DNA of 64,000 nt from Phlebotomus papatasi (lineage: Eukaryota > Arthropoda > Insecta > Diptera > Psychodidae), in the NCBI RefSeq assembly GCF_024763615.1, contig NC_077224.1:18879078-18943077 (forward strand), written 5' to 3'. This document shows positions 33,957 to 46,264 of the stretch, in pieces; position 1 is the first letter of the stretch; the number at the start of each line of letters is the position of its first letter. The notes below the pieces were generated by a model. The model saw only the letters and a program-made list of their open reading frames with translations. It did no database searches and was not told the DNA's origin. Made by a program: the position numbers and the translations under genes.

Positions 33957-34800
33957 TACTTGAAAATTCTCACAGCCAGGACAAATTTTCCAAGAAATTT
34001 GCTCAATTTTAAATAGTGCAGCTGAATTTTTGATGGTAAATGACTACGGAAAATGTGTGATAGTACTTAAAATGTCTTATAAGTCACTTATCTGTTATGC
34101 AAAAGAATCCCTAAAGCCAGATGAAAGGGTTGTAGGCAAAGGGCCTCATGAACAGAGGCTCATACCGTCTTCTTGAAAATCTGAACTTAGCAAATTACTC
34201 CCGATACTGAAGTTGCTCTCGCGCACAAGTTTATCACTAATCACTGTACTTATTTTATTTTTTGGCCACAAGTAATATTAATTATGAGTAAATAAATTTA
34301 ATAAGAACAATTTAGTTCAAAAGGCCACTCGTTTAACTGCAATAAAATTGAAATTAATGATCAATTTTAACATTTTTATTTGCTGAATTCAAATTTAAAT
34401 TGAGCAACTATATTTTTGATATTTTACCATTTTTAAACGTGTTTTTGTAAACCAAGTATAACTTTATATCAATAAACAAGCGAAAATCTATCAATTCAAA
34501 TGAAACAATTCATCTGAAAATTAAATTGAATTTACAAATTGAAAAAAACCTAGTGTGATAGCAAGAATCTGATTTGCGGAGGTAAAGAAATTAAAATGCA
34601 AGAAAACCTACGTTAACATTAGCAACTTTGGAAAGTGTTTCAAATACTTTTAAATTTAAAACTAATAAAAGTATTTTCGCCTGAACTTATACAATTTTAC
34701 CTTAGTATTATCACTAGGGTCTCATTGTAAACTGTTTTTTTGTCAACAAACATGCCAAAAATTTGCTGATTATTTTATTTTTTTTAGTTTTTTAATAATG

Positions 34801-35021
34801 TAGGAGAGACCGGGGCAGAATTAGCCAGCAAACAAAATTTTTCATTGCGTATAATTTGTAAGACAAATGTTTGCAACATGCTGATAAATATTTCAATGAA
34901 TAGGAAGTGATGTGTTTTCTTCGAATAAGTATAGTGGTTTCTTGAATATTCCTTCTAAGGTAGGCCATAACACCCCACTGTCTAATACCATGCATGGCTA
35001 ATTCTACCCCGGTCTGCCGTA
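34801..35021. mobile_element. MITE TAGGAGAGACCGGGGCAGAATTAGCCA
   Basis: About 221 bp. Ends TAGGAGAGACCGGGGCAGAA / ATTCTACCCCGGTCTGCCGTA with TTAGCCA / TGGCTAA. The left interior TTTTTCATTGCGTATAATTTG matches the right interior of the 58125 element in reverse. Confidence 0.72.
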
Positions 35022-35119
35022 TAGAACAAATATTTAAAAACTTTTCTATCTATTGTCGTAATACACTTTTTGACAACTTATTCTAATTATTTTAGAAGCA
35101 GGTATATAATCCGCTTTTT

Positions 35120-35930
35120 CCCAACTTGTCACCGCTGTAAAGGTTAGACGGTAAAAGATATCACTTTCCAGTTTTTAGAGACCCCCAATAAAAAAAAAAC
35201 ATTATCTCTAGACGCTTGTTTCCTCCCCTTCACCAACCCCTCCAGAACCATGTTATTTTTGGTTTATTTCGAAAACTGAATAGTTTGTATTATATTTTCG
35301 GATATGTTTTAGATACAGCGTAGGCGAACATTTTATCCAAACATATGTCCGGAAAATGGTTATCCTGAATTAGTGAAGGTCGAAGGTCAATCACTTTGGA
35401 TGGCTCATTTTTTAACTGATTTGGTTAAATTTGGATGTTTGAAGAAATATTGAAATTTCGAACCGGGCTGCATCGGACATCATCGGTGGTGAATCGGTTA
35501 AGTAAAAATAATTGGATCGTTTTTTTTCGGAAATTAATGTTTTAATTGACCTTAAGTTTGTTTCCGAGCTAGAGGTCAAACGGTAAGAGATATTGACTTC
35601 CGGTCTCCGATGACCCCCCACAAGTGGGCATTATCTGGGACGGTTTTTTTCTTTTCCCCCTATTGGCCCAAGCTTTTTTAATGATTTTCGGATATGTTTT
35701 AGAGAAAGTCCAGTTCTTTCAAAACATATTAGAAAATTTGTTATTTTGAATTTTATTGAAAATCAATAGTCAACCACTCTGTAAAGGGCCCACTTTTCAA
35801 CCGATTTGGTTAAACTTGAATTTTTTGGAAAGCTCTTGATATTTCTTATTTGGCTATATTATCATCAATCGGTAATGAATTGGTCAAGTCGGTCAAGTAA
35901 TCGTATTTGATTTATTTTTCTCGAATATCC
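35120..35930 (+). repeat. Two degenerate ~400-bp tandem units
   Basis: GGTTAGACGGTAAAAGATAT (35143) recurs as GGTCAAACGGTAAGAGATAT (35572). TTTTCGGATATGTTTTAGA recurs at 35299 and 35685, and AACTGATTTGGTTAAATTTG recurs near 35414 and 35800. A reverse-complement relative lies at 54960-55400. Confidence 0.65.
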
Positions 35931-37369
35931 CTTTTTATTTACGCGTAGGCATGTTACTAATGACAAGAACATTCTAACATGTGTATTTCTATCCAATTTT
36001 CTAGTTCAGCGTTATTTTCCGACTTTTTAATGGATTTAATGTTTGATAAATAGGTATATTTAATATTCATCCAAAAAATAATTCACCGAAAGCTCTATCT
36101 CGTGAGTTCAAGCATTTCGTAAAATTGGGACACTTTTCCATCTCTTTTATCGTACAACTTTCCCGATAAAATTGTAACTTAAGTCGTCAATTGATCAAGA
36201 AAAAAAAAACAGATTTCTGTAAGTAGGGTAGGGTAGGGTTATTTATTCCAATATTTTATATTTAAAAAAATAATGCATGCCTGAAGCAACCTCAACCTCC
36301 GCTAATATTATTTTGAATACGTTAATACCTAGAGCCGTACTCCATATTTTTGAAAGGATTTTAACGAGAATTTGAGGTTTAAATCTTCATAGTATGGGCT
36401 ACGGACCTAAACGATATGATTTAAATCCTCTAAATTCTTATCAGTCAAGATTTCTTGAGAAATTTTCACTTAGAGTTCGATATTAAAGATAAATATCCTA
36501 GTTTATTAAAAAAAATAATAACAAAATTATTCGCTGTTTGGGATTTTATACCTTCGGGAACAGGGGTAATCCCATAGTCTGAAGATTCGATTCTGAGATG
36601 GTCTACATTATATTAAAAGGTGGTATCATTAGAACAATGCGCATTATTATTTTCTTATGATACTTCAACACTTAATTGTTATTACCCAGATCCTTGTTAA
36701 AAAGCTTGTGAATTTTGTGATTTTTTTTATCTGTAACGGTCGCTAAATTTAAGTTCTTTACATTAGATTCTTTCAAAAACTATTTATTTATATAGTGTAA
36801 CTATCTAAGAATAGAATTTATTATTTAGAATTCAAATCAGGGAAGAGAATGAAGGAAATTATTATCAAAACCGATGCAATGTCAAATTTTCCGTGAAGTA
36901 AGGGAAATGCTACAAATCGTTTAACTTTTTGAGGACTATGAGGTCGACCATTGATTAAAACCCTAGATCTCAATCTCTTACCGTTTTGGGCTATTTAATC
37001 CAATAACACGTACGAACAAATGTATGATTATTATCAGCAGGTTTTTCATTCCCCATTAATAGAATCAATTTCAAAATCTGTCCTTTGTTTGCGCTTAGCC
37101 TTTTATTCTCAGCTTTAAATTCCAAACACTCTATACAATTTGGTGTATTCATATATACTTTTATGTATCTAAAATTATTGCACATACTCTTGTTATGTTG
37201 ATACAAAAACCATATTCAGAATGCTAAACAGATTATTTTAACAATTTTATGCAAGTTTCACATTAGTTTCTAAATTAATTGCTCAATTTAGACAGTGGTA
37301 AATCGGTGCATTTTATCTCTTTGTATTTGTATACAATCCCTACATCAACTTAGCAATCAAACCACGAAT
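35931..37369. other. Intergenic AT-rich DNA, no feature seen
   Basis: No delimited element or exon recognised. TCTCAATCTCTTACCG near 36970 is a possible scrap of the 35-kb repeat. Confidence 0.45.
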
Positions 37370-37740
37370 AATGATCGCATTTGTCACTTTCAATTGCACT
37401 AATCGGGCTACATTATTAATAGCTTGTAAAGGACACCCAGTGACGATTTCACCAAATATAATCCTGAATGACGATGAGCAATTCTCGTGTTTAGTTATCG
37501 CCGCCCCCAGAGAGAACTTGCCCAGATTACTAATAAAGCCATTACGTTGATCGATTCAACATAGTCCGCAGTTATATATAGGACAATGTGTATAGATATT
37601 TCCTCGAGCATCACCGGGGATAGATTGAATTAAGCCGATGAAGTGGACTATCTTGTAATGCTGCGTTATCAACAATTACTATTTGATGTGGAGGATGCTG
37701 CAGTAATGAACTATGACAGGTTATTAAATTAAAATAGGAC
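37370..37740. promoter_or_regulatory. Complex single-copy stretch, candidate regulatory DNA
   Basis: Unlike its flanks, this interval is balanced in composition, not repeated elsewhere in the window and lacks long open frames (for example CGCCGCCCCCAGAGAGAAC). It may be conserved non-coding DNA. The call rests only on composition and uniqueness. Confidence 0.2.
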
Positions 37741-38079
37741 GTTGATGCCATTGTATTAAGGCATTATGCAACATTAAATATTTTTTCCACTAATTCATCT
37801 GGACGTCCACCCTCTTGGGGGTGGGGAAAAAAATACTAAATGCATTGAGAAAAAAAGTTTTAACCAAATTTTCTCTTTCTCACACTCTTAAAATACTTTT
37901 ATAGTTCGATGCCAATTAAAAAAAAATAGTAGTGGCAGATGCTACTGAAAGTCCGGTTAATTTTCCAGCACGGAAGTTTCCAAAACGATAAAGAGTGAAC
38001 GACAGCGGTATAAAACAGACGTTTTAGTTTTAGTTTTTTTTCTCTGAATGGCATTTTCACATATTTTCACGAATGCGTC

Positions 38080-38330
38080 TCAATCAAATCGATGACCTAT
38101 TTCCCCCAGAATCCCCATTGTTATGCAAATATTGATCTACAACAATTTAGGCAATTGAAAGCATTCTTGGGTCTCTCAATATCCCCATTGAATTCCTCAA
38201 TTCACCATTGTGTTTCGGGGATGAAAATCATTGTGTTAGGCAAACTGCTAGGCCTTTTTTGCCCCCAAAACATCCCAGAACTATCACAATCACAAATCCG
38301 CGGAATACTAATCCCCTGAAAACACGTTGA
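38080..38330. promoter_or_regulatory. Candidate enhancer with a SOX-POU composite site
   Basis: Contains CATTGTTATGCAAAT at 38117-38131, identical to the classical SOX-POU composite site, plus two further CATTGTG SOX-like sites (near 38207 and 38230). In flies SoxB (Dichaete, SoxNeuro) and the POU factor Vvl act together at such sites in the nervous system. A role here is inferred. No promoter is identified nearby. Confidence 0.4.
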
Positions 38331-38952
38331 CTTGTATATACATATATATATATTTTTTTATTCAGCATATGAAAATCAACGGAAATATCAGAGAAATTCT
38401 CTTCAACAGAATCGAGAAAAACGTGTCCTGAACACAAAAAAAAATTCACCGCATACGAAAGAGATATAGAAACACTGCCTATTTACATTTCGTAACGTTG
38501 ATACGTACAAGGGGTGGATATTTTGGTCAGAAGTGGAATAGTGATCACTGAAAAAGGCGGAAGTCCTTGGAAGTGGAAGTGGGGGAGTGCATATTTCAAA
38601 GATTAAAAAGGGTTATGAATTTATTCATTAATACATAAAATCGAAAAAGAATAACGTTAAATTGCGGTTTAATAAAATAATTAAATTAGAAGTACACAAC
38701 TGTTTGGTAAAGTTCTACTTTTGTACGAAGATAAGTATGTGTTCCTCATATGAATTATTGCCTTAGGGCAGGATCACATTGACAGTCAAATGCTCAACGT
38801 CACCGCCAAAGCCTCACCGTTTTTCATTAATTTACGCATTTTCATTGAAATTCCTAAGCAAATTCTCAATCACCGTATTACCTCACCAAATACTCGGTGG
38901 CACTAGATGAGAATAATATAAGACAATTGGAGAAATAAAAGTAAAAAGCGAA

Positions 38953-39725
38953 AGGGGAAGAGCTCATAATTTTGGACAGGGTGCTTATAAGCATCAATGT
39001 TCCAAGTTTGAAGTGCGATATTTTCAAAACTAATTGATATATTCTATTATTCTCTTTTTAGAAAGGTTATTTAGAAACTTAACGAGAAGTTTATCGCCTT
39101 TGTTTTTACTAAAATTAGTCTTAATACGTTTAAAAATTAATTGATATGTAGAGATGAATTTGACTCACATTTTGGACAACTTAGTTGTAAATTTGGACAC
39201 CTTGGCTGTATATTTGGACAGCTAAGCAGTTAGGATGCCCATTGTTCTCTATTTCAAGAACCTATCTTATCAAGTCTTCTTCCTGTTTTTGTAAGGAACC
39301 GTAGAATGTCACAAAAAGCCCGGAAACTTTCCATATCATTCATTAAAGTGAATTGACTTCGGTATTGGAAGTACGCGCGGATTTGCGCATTCCTTGACCT
39401 TTCCGGGAGCCAATATATTTTTCGATGTTTAAGTTTTAATTTTTTCTCTTTTCTAAGAAAAAAAATGTTGAGTATCCTATCCTACCGCGGTCTGTTATTT
39501 AACCCAACGCTCTAGGAAAAACGACCAAAAAACGGTTGGTACGTTCGGTGTCAACTCTAATAATATTCAAAATTTAACGAATTTAGTGGAAAAATTTTCC
39601 AAAAAGAACAAATATTTGGATAAAATTCAGTAATTATCAAATATTGTAATAAAAAACCAAAATTTTAATCAATTTATTTTTAGTGTTCAAATTTAGAAAC
39701 CGTCCAAAATTATGAGCTCTTCCCT
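38953..39725. mobile_element. DNA element AGGGGAAGAGCTCATAATTT, copy G1
   Basis: 773 bp. Inverted ends AGGGGAAGAGCTCATAATTT / AATTATGAGCTCTTCCCT (about 27 bp paired). Interior GGACACCTTGGCTGTATATT. Carries an inserted or shared segment at 39463-39545. No transposase. Confidence 0.75.
39463..39545 (-). repeat. Inverted copy of the 15335 repeat
   Basis: AAAAATGTTGAGTATCCTAT and CCGCGGTCTGTTATTT-AACCCAACGCTCTAGG correspond to the reverse complement of 15345-15420. Lies inside the 38953-39725 element. Confidence 0.5.
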
Positions 39726-40036
39726 TACGGTGAACAAAAAACTGTACGAGTGATTATCGTCCTGTTTTTTGCTCACCGTTTATGGCATTTTCGTTGTATT
39801 TCTTATATGTTCTTATATTATTTTCATCTAGTGCCACAGGATATATGATGACGTAATACGGTAACTGAGCATTTGCTTAAGAATTGCAATGAAAATGCGT
39901 AAATTGAGGAAAAACGGTGAGCAATTGACTGTCAATGTGATTCTGCCCTTAATGTGAAAATCTTTCTTATTTAGAGCTTGTGACTTTCACGTTATTAATA
40001 AGTTGTTATTTGAGTAAAACTGTGTCGTATCGTATG

Positions 40037-40253
40037 GTTGGGCCTCAAAAATTGAGCATTTTTGAACTGGTTTACCTTTGAAAATGGACTTTTTCCAATT
40101 TTAAATGGAATTAAGGTTTATAATAATGTAATTTACCTTCACAATGTGTTCGTAAAGCTAAATAGAATCACGATAAGGTCCAGTTCCGCTTACAAATAGG
40201 AGAAAAAGCTTATTTCTAAAAGTACCCCAATTCAAAAGTACCCCACTTCCCTC
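40037..40253 (+). mobile_element. CCCCACTTCCCTCTA-family MITE, copy B
   Basis: Right end AAAAGTACCCCACTTCCCTC next to TA (40254-40255). Interior GAATCACGATAAGGTCCAGT. The left end is weak (GTTGGGCCTCAAAAATTGAG). Confidence 0.55.
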
Positions 40254-40575
40254 TACACATCGTCGGTTAGATCAGCAACTATGCTAACTGCATTTGATTT
40301 GTGTTTGCATTCTTTGTAAGTGACACATCGCTGCATTGCGTTTCCAACGAATGTAGATCTAAAGTAAATGCAGTTAGAACAGTTGCTGATTCAAAAGACG
40401 ATTTGTGCAACTGATTATCTTTAAAAAAATACTTCATTTTGAGGAAAAAGTCTCAAAATATCACAATAAGGGCACAAACTCTCAGTAAAAAATAATTTCA
40501 CTTAGGACTATAATTCGTGTGAGCAGCGAGTGTCTTTCTTCGCATAAAAACCAAGTTAGAGCAAGCCAAGATTAA

Positions 40576-40685
40576 TGGCCTCTACACACTAGAGCAGTTT
40601 ATGTCCATATTGCTGGAGTCTTCCTACACATGCGTAGGAATTTTTTTTCGATATGGACATAAATTTCTCTAGTGTATAGAGGCTA
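40576..40685. mobile_element. PIF/Harbinger-like MITE TGGCCTCTACACACTAGAG, copy 1
   Basis: 110 bp, TAA exactly duplicated (40573-40575, 40686-40688). Ends TGGCCTCTACACACTAGAG / CTCTAGTGTATAGAGGCTA, inner TTTATGTCCATATTG / GATATGGACATAAATT. Same length as the copy at 63799-63908. Confidence 0.88.
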
Positions 40686-40721
40686 TAAGCGTGCAATAAG
40701 GGTTCAAAAACCTAGATTATA

Positions 40722-41182
40722 GGGTAACATATGGTATTTCGGGACACTTTCTAGCAGTTTGCAATTTCAAATAGCCTAATGACTTCTCAAATTATTTTTT
40801 TGTTGTTGATGCAAATATTTATGTTCCTTATTCTAATCAGAATAAGATTCTTACCGAAAAATCTTGAAAAACGCATCATTTTTTATTCAAAATAGCAAAA
40901 AATATAAAGAAGTAAGAATTGTGTATTTCGGGACAGACAAAAGTCGCTATTATGCAATTAAATTTCATTGAACCTGTCTATTTACATTTAAGTAGAAAGT
41001 CTAAACTTAAATTAAATACAATTTTAGAAGTTTTATGTTTATCTAATACATCAAGAGCTTAAAATTTCATATAAAACTTAAAAATAATAAGAAAACAAAT
41101 ATTTATAGGATTTTTTATGTGTCCAGAAATACCCATATTATATCTCGAAAAGCACCTTGTCCAGAAATACCACACGTTACCC
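40722..41182. mobile_element. TA-target MITE GGGTAACATATGGTATTTCG
   Basis: 461 bp between TA (40720-40721, 41183-41184). Ends GGGTAACATATGGTATTTCG / CCAGAAATACCACACGTTACCC. Internal TTTCGGGACA / TGTCCAGAAATACCC repeats. Confidence 0.82.
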
Positions 41183-41184
41183 TA

Positions 41185-43585
41185 TAGCAAATAACCACAA
41201 ATTATTCTTAAGGAGAAAAATGAGAAAAAAGCATTAAATTAATGAATTTAATGCTTTTCATTATATTCCGGGTTGACCAGTCTGATAGCTCCAGTAGGGA
41301 AATTTTGTATTCTGTCTAAACTATATGGAATATGCAATTCAATTTATTCTATCAGAAATTTTGCGGCTATTGCAAATACAGCAAATTTTCATGGATAAAT
41401 TCGGAGGAAAATAACTTTGTAGAGATGGAACATGAAATGGCTATTAGAGAGTGATCTAAATTGTATTTTCGAATAGTTTTCTCGGATTGAGCTATTAGTG
41501 AATATTAGTACAAGTGAATGATATAAACAGTAACCTCATGTCATTAACTTTATTACTAATTCCTTGCTGATTCTACCAAATTCTTACATTCTTATCGAAG
41601 TTTTGTACTCTATGATACACCTGCATTTTCACTCTGGTCTCTAAGGAGGATCAGTTTGAAAGAGAAGAACATTTAGACCTCGTTTAGTAGGGTAAATTAA
41701 GCTAATTCAAAACCTGCTCCAAATGGAAATTATTGGCTACTCCAAATGGAAACGTCATTGTTTTCACGACATATACAGTGCTAAATTATTATATTTATGT
41801 ATTTTATATACCACAGTTTCATTATTTAGTTAATTTGCTCCAAATAAAACAAAAAGGGTTGTTCTTAAGTGTCTGCAAATGCTTCAATAGGAAACCCAGG
41901 AAATATATATTTTTTTGGAGAGATTTTCCTTATTATTTTAGATGGGAAAGAGAAAAGACCAGGAATAAGAACAAATCCTGCAATCAAGAGCAACTCAACA
42001 AGACTTTGGAAGCCTTTCGTCGTGGTTTCACTTACACTGATTGTCTCCAATTAGAAACTTTCCCTTGTCTCCATTTGGATTAATATGTTTCCAATAGAAG
42101 CATTTTACGCTCGCGTATTTTTCTTGTATTTAAAAAGTTTTCAAATTATATCTAAAGAATTTTCACTTAAGAGGTAACACTCTAGAAGAGTCAAGGAGCA
42201 AATTTATGTAAGTTAACAATGTATTTTAGAGGTTGTCCAAACGGGTATGTCGTCCTTATACGAAAATTCTGCTAAAAAATTCCTAACAACGATTTTTTGA
42301 TGTCAAAGGTTAAAAAGGCTTTAGAGAGCTTAATTCTCAATAGAATGGTGTCATATTTAGGCTCGTTGGAAAGGTCTTGGAATATCTGACAAGTCTGAAC
42401 AGGTTCAAATCAAATGGGTTATAAACCGAATTATTTCGAACCGAATGAACCGAATTTTATTACTCTTAAAACTATTTTGTGGGCTCAAATAGGTTTGGCA
42501 AGATAGAAAATGCAAGAGATGCTAGAAGTAATATTATAAACACTTTCAAAATAGCACTGCTGGAAGTGGTGTACAATTTTCTATCACACTACCTCCCCTT
42601 GGGTACATATCAAAAATTCTTTTCACCACAAATCTCATCAACCAAACGATTGTTGTAGTATATTTACATAGTTTTTATTCACTATATAAATATTCTCGTA
42701 GGTAATATGAATAATTTTAAATATATTAGCAAATTTAGCACACACACATCGACACGATGGACCTTTTTCGGTTTTAAATGAATATACATACATATATATG
42801 GCAAACAAAACAGAAACTTCTATCTGGATGTGAACGCATAATTAAATTTGTTAGAATTTGAATTTCCGTCACATCGACTGACTTTCCTACCCAACTCACT
42901 GGCTTTTTAATTTATTGAGAAAACAATGAAACCAATAAACTTTAACCCAAAACTTCTAACTCTCTAATATAGTTATTTATTTCCTTCCACAAGCACCTCT
43001 TATTTCAAATTATATCCAACACAAGAGAGCCACCAATTAAATTTGGATACTTTTAATTTACGAGAGAAATAATTTCAACATATTATACAAAACTTTCTCC
43101 ACAATTTTCACTCATACACCACAGAAAAAGACGTAATAATACATTTTTTTGTTTTAAATTGAGGTTTTATTGTATCTTTTATTCCGTATATATATTATTT
43201 ACTCATAAAAATAAATAGGGGTAGCTAAAATTGTCGAAAAAATTATATATAAAAAAAAGAAATGGAGAATTTAATCAACAAAAAGCTACTGTGTTTATAT
43301 TTCAAAAAAACTACAACTTTTGCAAATATTAAAGAATGCAGATGGTATGGTATCTGGATGTTTTTTTCACAGCATTTGTTGTTCTTTTTATTACATTACT
43401 AAACGTATTTGCTCAAATTTATTTGCCATATTCACGAATTTGCAAAAGAAATCAATGAAATGTAATCAAACAAGCTCATCAATGGTTTTAATCAGTGTAT
43501 ACAGCAAAACCTCGCTTTGATGTGTGCTAATAAAAATTTGAAATATTCCAATTAAAAAGGGACAGATAATCCTAACCGGCTTATG
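41185..43585. other. Intergenic AT-rich DNA, nothing supported
   Basis: CTCCAAATGGAAA repeats at 41710-41750 and GTCTCCATTTGGATTAATAT near 42070 hint at an element of about 380 bp with the left end GGGTAAATTAAGC, but its ends do not pair well. The open frames at 41733-42083 overlap on both strands and resemble nothing. Confidence 0.4.
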
Positions 43586-45373
43586 TAGGTGAGATTCTTA
43601 ACGTGAGCTAACTCGGAGTGCATGCAAATTCGATTTAGAGCTGAAGTTGGGAGACGCCATTCAGTTATCTTGAATCAAATTCGTGAAATTATACAAATTT
43701 TGTATTTAAACCAAAATATCAAGGATTTGGATGGACTGGCAGAAAAGTGATATATGTGTGAAATGTAGACCAGAATGTTCTCTATAATTTTCCCATAGAA
43801 CATGATCTCATCGATTACTCAGAAGCCAAGATAATCGAGGTTTTTTGTTTCTTAACTCGTTTTTTCATCCAGAGTGCCCCAAGTAGTCATTTGTTGAACT
43901 TCAACTATATCAAAGAATTGTTGTATTTTGTGGGACTTTCCATTTCAAACCCTATTTTAAGTGTCTTGGTGGAGTAGAGGCAGTCAAATTGGCATCTGAG
44001 TGATTTCAAAGCGTTATTATGGGAAAAATCAATTTTTTCACACTTAAACGGCAAAATCGGAGTGATAGCGTAGTCTGAGCGGAAAATGATGTATGGACGA
44101 AATGTAGAGACAAATATCCTCTACAATTATGTCGAAGTAATCATCAAAATCGGTTCAGCGACAGTCGAGATAATTGAGGTTATGTGATATTGAAATTGAT
44201 TTTTCGACTGTGGCGCCCCTGGTGTTGGTCCCACGAAGTTCAAATATTCTAGAAAGTTGTCGAATTTGGTGAGTTCTTTCGTTTAAGCCCTCATTCATCA
44301 AAATCGGTCACATAGAACCGGAGATATGATTTTTTGAATTTCGTGAACTTTGACCCCTCATATCTCCGGTTCTATTGAAACCACAGCGCACATACGCACC
44401 ATTTTGGAAACGTCCTAGACTGGACTACAACATACTAAAATTTCATTAACTTGCACAATGCCGTTTTTGAGAAAAATGTCTTTGAATTTCGATGAATTTT
44501 GACGCTATCACAGCGCCATCTATGGTGACTTTTTGAACTTCCATCTGAAAGTGCTCATCGAGACGAAACCAAAAAGGTAAAATTTATGTCGATATGTTAA
44601 TTAGAACCGGAGATAGAGGCCGGTCAATGTTCGAACTTTGACCCCTTATAGCTCGGGTCAGGGGTTATGGATCGACTTAAGGTTTTTTTTGTTTGATAGG
44701 TATTATCAACGGCTACAACATACTAAAATTTCAGCCCGATGCACAATGGAATTTTTGAGTTATTTAACTTTTAAGATTTAAAAATTTTCTTTTTAAAAAA
44801 AGCGCCCCTAGCGGTGGTTTTATGAACTTGCGATGTTAGAAGAGGAAGTGGCATTTCACAAGAGCTTTCCAAAAAGTCCTCATTTTTTAAATTCTGACAA
44901 TTAGAACCGGAGTTATGGCCATTTTAAGAAATTTTTTTGGACCCTAATAGCTCGGGTCAGGGGGGTCGGGGGACCTTAAGTTTGGTATTGATGGAAAGCT
45001 CTAAGGCCCAGCTATAACATACTAAAATTTGAGTCCGCTGAATGCCATAGGGGCGGAGCTATTGAGAAAACAAAAAAAGGGGGGTCTTCAAAATGGCGGA
45101 AGGAGGGGTGGGGGGTGGGGGGTCAATGCACCAAGTTGCAATTTTCATGCGATATATAACCTTTGCCGAAAACCGCAAGTCGATATCTTTTTTAGTTTAG
45201 GAGCTATTAAGCTCCAAAGAGCGGCCGGACGGCCGGCCGGGAACGTAACTTAGCCCCCCATATATTCGTGATCAGGAAGTGGCGAAACACATTTTGGCCA
45301 AGTTTGAGCGCGATCGGAGGACATGAAATTTTGTTAGGATTATAGTAGGTGAGATTGTTAAGAATCTCACCTA
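43586..45373. mobile_element. Unclassified 1.8-kb element with ~290-bp internal modules
   Basis: TAGGTGAGATTCTTAAC at 43586-43602 recurs inverted at 45357-45373 (GTTAAGAATCTCACCTA), and the right end is itself a hairpin. Inside, at least three degenerate modules start near 44211, 44511 and 44801. Each has the same order: GCGCC(C/A)CT, AGAACCGGAG(A/T)TATG, GACCCC(T/C)NATA(G/T)CTC, ACATACTAAAATTT. Looser modules precede (43700-44210). The last 330 bp are GC-rich, with GGAGCTATTAAGCTCC and GGCCGGACGGCCGGCC palindromes. No long open frame and no recognised protein. Confidence 0.6.
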
Positions 45374-45589
45374 ATAGTGATTATGAGCTGATCTGATTGG
45401 CAAGTCTATAGAAAAAAGCTAAGGCCTTATTATAAATTACTCCATGAATTTTTTGTTCAAATTGTTTTTTTTTTTGACTAAAACTTGGGAAATTAAAATT
45501 GGAAATATTTGCCAGCGCCGCTTGCGGCAAGACACAGTGCCCTTTTGCGGGGAAAAAGCTCGTCAATGTCAGGAATATATTTTTGTTTA

Positions 45590-45830
45590 AAATTCTCAGT
45601 GAAAAATTTTATACTCGCTCTCTACAATTTTGTATAAGAATTTAACCTTATTAGCAGTTACGTAGAGGTCGAGATAATTGAGGTTATGTGTAATGAAAAT
45701 TAGTTTTTGTGACTGTAAGTCTGATGCCTAGGATTCAGGTGACGAACTAGGACTGTTTTAGAGAATTGTTGCACTTTATGTGACCTTAATTCACCCACCA
45801 TAACCAAGTTATGAACACTCGAATCCAAGT
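45590..45830 (+). repeat. Stray module related to the 43.6-45.4 kb element
   Basis: TCGAGATAATTGAGGTTATG here matches 44165-44185, and TATACTCGCTCTCTACAATTTTG resembles 44110-44130. It lies outside the inverted ends. Confidence 0.45.
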
Positions 45831-45959
45831 GAATTTATATGCAAGAGGTAGATAAAATTACAGAAAATAGCGTACACTCTACAGATCTTAAATGACTTTC
45901 ATAAAAATTGTGTAGGTGCCAGAGAAGTTATGCAATAGTGTCAGTAGATGTTGTTTGAA

Positions 45960-46250
45960 AATTAAGATAAATTATTTGACTGTAATTTCGGACACCTTGC
46001 TGGTAATTTTGGACACTTTGTTCGTAATTATGGACAGTTGATCTATTGTGAAAGGTTGATCATTCTTGTCCAATTCCAGAAGACAATTTTCCAAGCCTTC
46101 TTGTTTGTGAGAAAGCTTAGAATGTCTCAAGAAGATCTGATTTTCCGTATCACTGATTGAATTTATTAACCCATTCCTTGCCATGGTATTACACATCTTA
46201 CGAAAATTGAGTGATTTTAGATGATTTATTCCTCGCCAATTGTTGTCCAA
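45960..46250 (+). mobile_element. Fragment of the GTCCAAAATTA family
   Basis: ATTTGACTGTAATTTCGGAC and GGTAATTTTGGACACTTTG match 28828-28880. It is truncated and adjoins the complete copy G2. Confidence 0.5.
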
Positions 46251-46264
46251 ATTGTTGATGTATA

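Noticed and set aside
41733..42083. 116-codon plus-strand frame
   Set aside because: It starts at a non-ATG codon, overlaps two 61-codon frames and lies in a probable repeat with CTCCAAATGG words.
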